Both the position numbers and the translations under genes were made by a program. A model generated the notes under the pieces. The model saw only the letters and a program-made list of their open reading frames with translations. It ran no database searches and was not told the DNA's origin. This document shows, one piece after another, positions 61,090 to 64,000 of a DNA stretch of 64,000 bases. The stretch is from contig OZ017795.1 of assembly GCA_963969395.1 (NCBI GenBank), forward strand, positions 32,221,063-32,285,062, written 5' to 3'. Origin of the DNA: Pseudoscleropodium purum. Taxonomy: Eukaryota; Streptophyta; Bryopsida; Hypnales; Brachytheciaceae. Numbering within the stretch: the first letter of the stretch is position 1; each line of letters opens with the position of its first letter.

Positions 61090-62000
61090 GTTGATTTTTG
61101 GGGTGAATAAGATTTTGGGCAGGTTTCTATGACCTCAATTTTTGATGAATTGTTTTGAAACTTTCCCGTAAGATAGAAAAACTGATTATCTACATGGGAA
61201 CATAATTTTTATTTCAATTGGTGCCCAGGAGCAAAGTTATATCACAAAAAGCTTGAAACTAAACTTAGTGGGCAACACAAAAAAAATCGCAAAAAATCTA
61301 AAAAAATTTTAATTTTTTTTTCCTCTAAAATGTTTCATTTTTGTTTATATGTGAAGCTTTGATTTGTTCTATTTGGACTAATAATGAGAAAGTTAAAGAC
61401 AATCTTGTTTTTCGGGCAATTTCAACATCTTGAAAAAATAACTTTTAGGATTTATTTCTAAATGCAATTTGCACAATTTTCTACAATTTTTTATTTGAGA
61501 ATTTTGTGTTTGCTTGCTAAAACAATCTCACTGTTGGAATTATTGTCTTTCAATTCCATCTTGGAGTTATTAATGATTTAGTTTTTTTCCCCAATCTTGG
61601 AGCTACTTCTACTTAGTATTTTTTTAGAGAATGAAAATCAAGTGTATTTTTTTTTTAAAAATTTCCCAAACTTTCAACTCAATTCTTCAACATAAATTCT
61701 TTTTAATTCAAAGTCTGTAGTGCAAAAACATTCTACAATTTGCAGTCAAAGTCATCTCAAATTACAAGTCAACGTTAAAAAAAAACTCTTTTTCAACTTT
61801 GAATGCTAATATCTTCCAATCTATATGGTCAAACTTCATGAAATTTTTAACACATGAGCTAAGACAAGTGAAGTACAAGATCCTACTGTTAAATTCTAAA
61901 AGAATTATTATTTTTTTTTTTCTTGGGTGAACGTAGCAAAAACAACAGTTTTGAGTGGTTTTTGACAAAAAATTGGCCTTGGAAATTTAGGGGTTAATGA
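61090..62000 (+). repeat. Dispersed AT-rich repeat family R, copy 3
   Basis: Same order of blocks as 52240-53140, and as 37080-37650 for its second half. These include aatctatatggtcaaact, caagatcctac and the closing block with ttggccttggaaatttag, then gggttaa. It is non-coding and diverged. Confidence 0.6.
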
Positions 62001-63709
62001 AATTATTTTTCCTCTTGTAGTCAAAAAAGTGCCCTGACCACTTTTCTTAGGCCTTTTTTATGATTTAGATTGATGATAATTTTGATTCTCTTTTTGCAAA
62101 TCTCTTGTAATTCTACTCACTTCCGTACAGAATTTCAAAAAAATCTTTTTGTTTTTTCCATCAAATTTGACCCATGCTTTTTGTACATGGAAGTCTATCC
62201 TTACTTTAGTAAAACAAAGCCTTCTAGCTCTTGCCCATTTTCATAAATTCATGTACCTAATTTGAAGTCTTCTTCAAATTGAATTCATATTCGGCCATCT
62301 ATTGGTAACACTATATTTCTTGAAAATTTTGACTTGTCTTTGGAGGGGGATGTATGGAGGGGGGACAATATTTTGGAAAAACTAGTGGCTATTTCAAATT
62401 TCACCGGTGAAATTGGGAAAGAAATTCAGTTACAATTTGAAAACATTGGCAAGAAATTGGTATAAAAATATTTTAAAACCATTTAGAATTTAAAAAAATA
62501 GAAAAAAGAACCGAACGTGATATTTGAAAATTCAGTTCAAAAAATGTGGATTATAGTAGGCACCCCAAAATGTGCCACTAATTCTAAACCACCATCTTCA
62601 CTCTATGTACATTTCCAAAATCAATCATGTACCTATGTGGAAGAAACGCTATTGAACCAAACTTTGTTCCTTCATAACCATTAGAGGATTTTTTGAGGTT
62701 CGTGAGGGTTGTTTCAAGCAGTTGCCCCTTGCAGTTCCCCCCACAATGAAAAGAATGCCATGTTGTTAGAAAAAAAAATGAAAAAAAAATGAATTAATTT
62801 TTTTAAATGAAAAATAAAGTTGATTTTTTTTTTTGAAAACAACATGGTAATCGCTTTGCCTCGTCAGGCAGCAGGCTTCAGCCACCTTGTAGGGACAGAG
62901 AACGTCCAGAAACTCGCAGCCCTCCTTGACCCCTAAAAATCCTCTAATGCTTTTGCATACAATATCCAAATGTCACAATCTTTAGTGTTTACGTTGAAAC
63001 CTCCTTTCACTTGCCAGTAAGAAAATATAAAAATTCGATTAGTAGTGATAATAGTAATTACACACAGTGGCGGTTTGGGGTACCTACCGTAGAGGAATCT
63101 AGCTGGTAAAGCCCTAAAAATATCCCCAAGTGAACGTGTGTGTTTGTCAAAGGGGGACGTACCACCACTCCCCCCTGGCACCGACTGTTCAGTCCGTGTC
63201 GGAAGATTCTCGAGTGGTTTGTGCAACTATTAGGTCATAGGTTATTCTCATACTGTCAGTATATGTTTGTTTTACTGAATTTAACAAGTGAAAATGAAAG
63301 ATTGAAGCCCGAATCATGTTAAGAAAAAAAAAAAAGAAAAGCCCAAAAATTGAGAAATGAAAAAAAAAGGATCATTTTTTTATATTTATATCAGCTTATT
63401 TTATTATTCTTTCTGACTGAGAAAAGAAGGGTTTATTACGAAATCCACGTAAGTTAAGTTACAGAGCAGGGTCAGAACAGGATTGGTCTTATCTGCTTTT
63501 GGAATGGGACGAATTGCCTGGTGAATTTCTTGGCAGGTTATTTAGCGTAATTGAGTTAGAGCCCCATGCACACCCATACTCAAGAGAAGTGGCCCTCAAT
63601 TTATGACGTAAGGTTATGACATCTAAAATTGACCACTTTTGAAAACGGACCCCTACTATTGAAGGGAAATTGTAACACAAAAAAGATATGGTACCCCAAA
63701 TGGTGAGCA
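62001..63709. other. AT-rich spacer, nothing recognised
   Basis: Poly-A/T runs and random-looking short frames. A slightly GC-richer patch at 63060-63240 has no protein-like content. Confidence 0.3.
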
Positions 63710-64000
63710 TTAGAAGGACTAGTGCAAGGTGGAGTTGGTGAGGGTATGCATTTTGGGTAGTGAGGAACTATATTTCAATAGTACTTTGGAGGTGGTGACC
63801 TTATAAGTGGGCGATTTTGGGTATATAGTTCTTTTATTTTATCTTCTTGATGAAATATTTTGATTCTATAAGTGTTATTTATGAATGTGCATCAAATGGA
63901 TTTTGGCATCATTCACCTACCTTATATTTTGAGCTTCCTACACCTTCTATCTTTGAAAATTTGTAACTAATTCACAATGGTTCCAAAAATTATGGAACCA
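63710..64000 (-). repeat. Dispersed repeat family T, copy 2 (reversed, cut by window end)
   Basis: Reverse-complement relative of 54629-54930; see there for the shared blocks. It begins at or beyond the window edge. Confidence 0.7.

Noticed and set aside
1..64000. CRISPR arrays, operons, phage or insertion sequences
   Set aside because: Gene structure is nuclear eukaryotic with spliceosomal introns. No regularly spaced direct repeats of CRISPR type and no prokaryotic transposases were seen.

Overview
The window is eukaryotic nuclear DNA from a land plant. Gene models have many small GT-AG introns. They include a LysM receptor kinase, a plastid ferrochelatase with a light-harvesting-type tail and an allene oxide synthase-like CYP74. 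Gene islands are moderately GC-rich and are separated by long, very AT-rich spacers full of decayed repeats. The CYP74 gene is a single exon and seems to lack a plastid transit peptide. Together with the gene mix, this suggests a non-seed plant, probably a bryophyte; that assignment is inference, and the species cannot be named from sequence alone.

Layout. (1) 562-7251, minus: a complete 13-exon LysM receptor-like kinase of the CERK1/LYK type (623 aa), with a TA-flanked miniature transposon in intron 3. (2) 15534-17715, minus: a 4-exon, apparently plastid-targeted multi-pass membrane protein (375 aa) of unknown function. Its last intron is built largely of tandem copies of its own donor-site region. 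(3) 20054-24156, minus: a 12-exon ERGIC3/Erv46-like cargo receptor (387 aa). (4) 26826-30508, plus: a 10-exon ferrochelatase with a C-terminal LHC (CAB) motif (550 aa). (5) 43961-47593, plus: a 5-coding-exon F-box/LRR protein of the SKP2A type (495 aa) behind a long GC-rich leader. (6) 56782-58254, minus: an intronless CYP74 gene (490 aa). (7) 59904-60203, minus: an orphan Cys-rich exon with good splice sites at both ends.

The spacers (about 8.7-15.5, 18-20, 24.6-26.3, 32-42.4, 48-56 and 60.5-64 kb) hold no intact coding sequence that I can recognise. They contain several dispersed repeat families, visible because copies recur within the window. The clearest is a roughly 440-bp palindromic foldback element with two full and two half copies. 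There is also a tandem segmental duplication upstream of the F-box gene, whose distal copy has lost its CpGs.

The genes belong to unrelated pathways: chitin or glycan perception, secretory cargo recycling, haem synthesis, SCF ubiquitin ligase substrate choice and oxylipin synthesis. I see no operon-like or cluster logic. The most unusual structure is the repeated tandem duplication of sequence around splice junctions in three introns of two genes, together with the foldback family. I did not find a convincing new multi-gene system.
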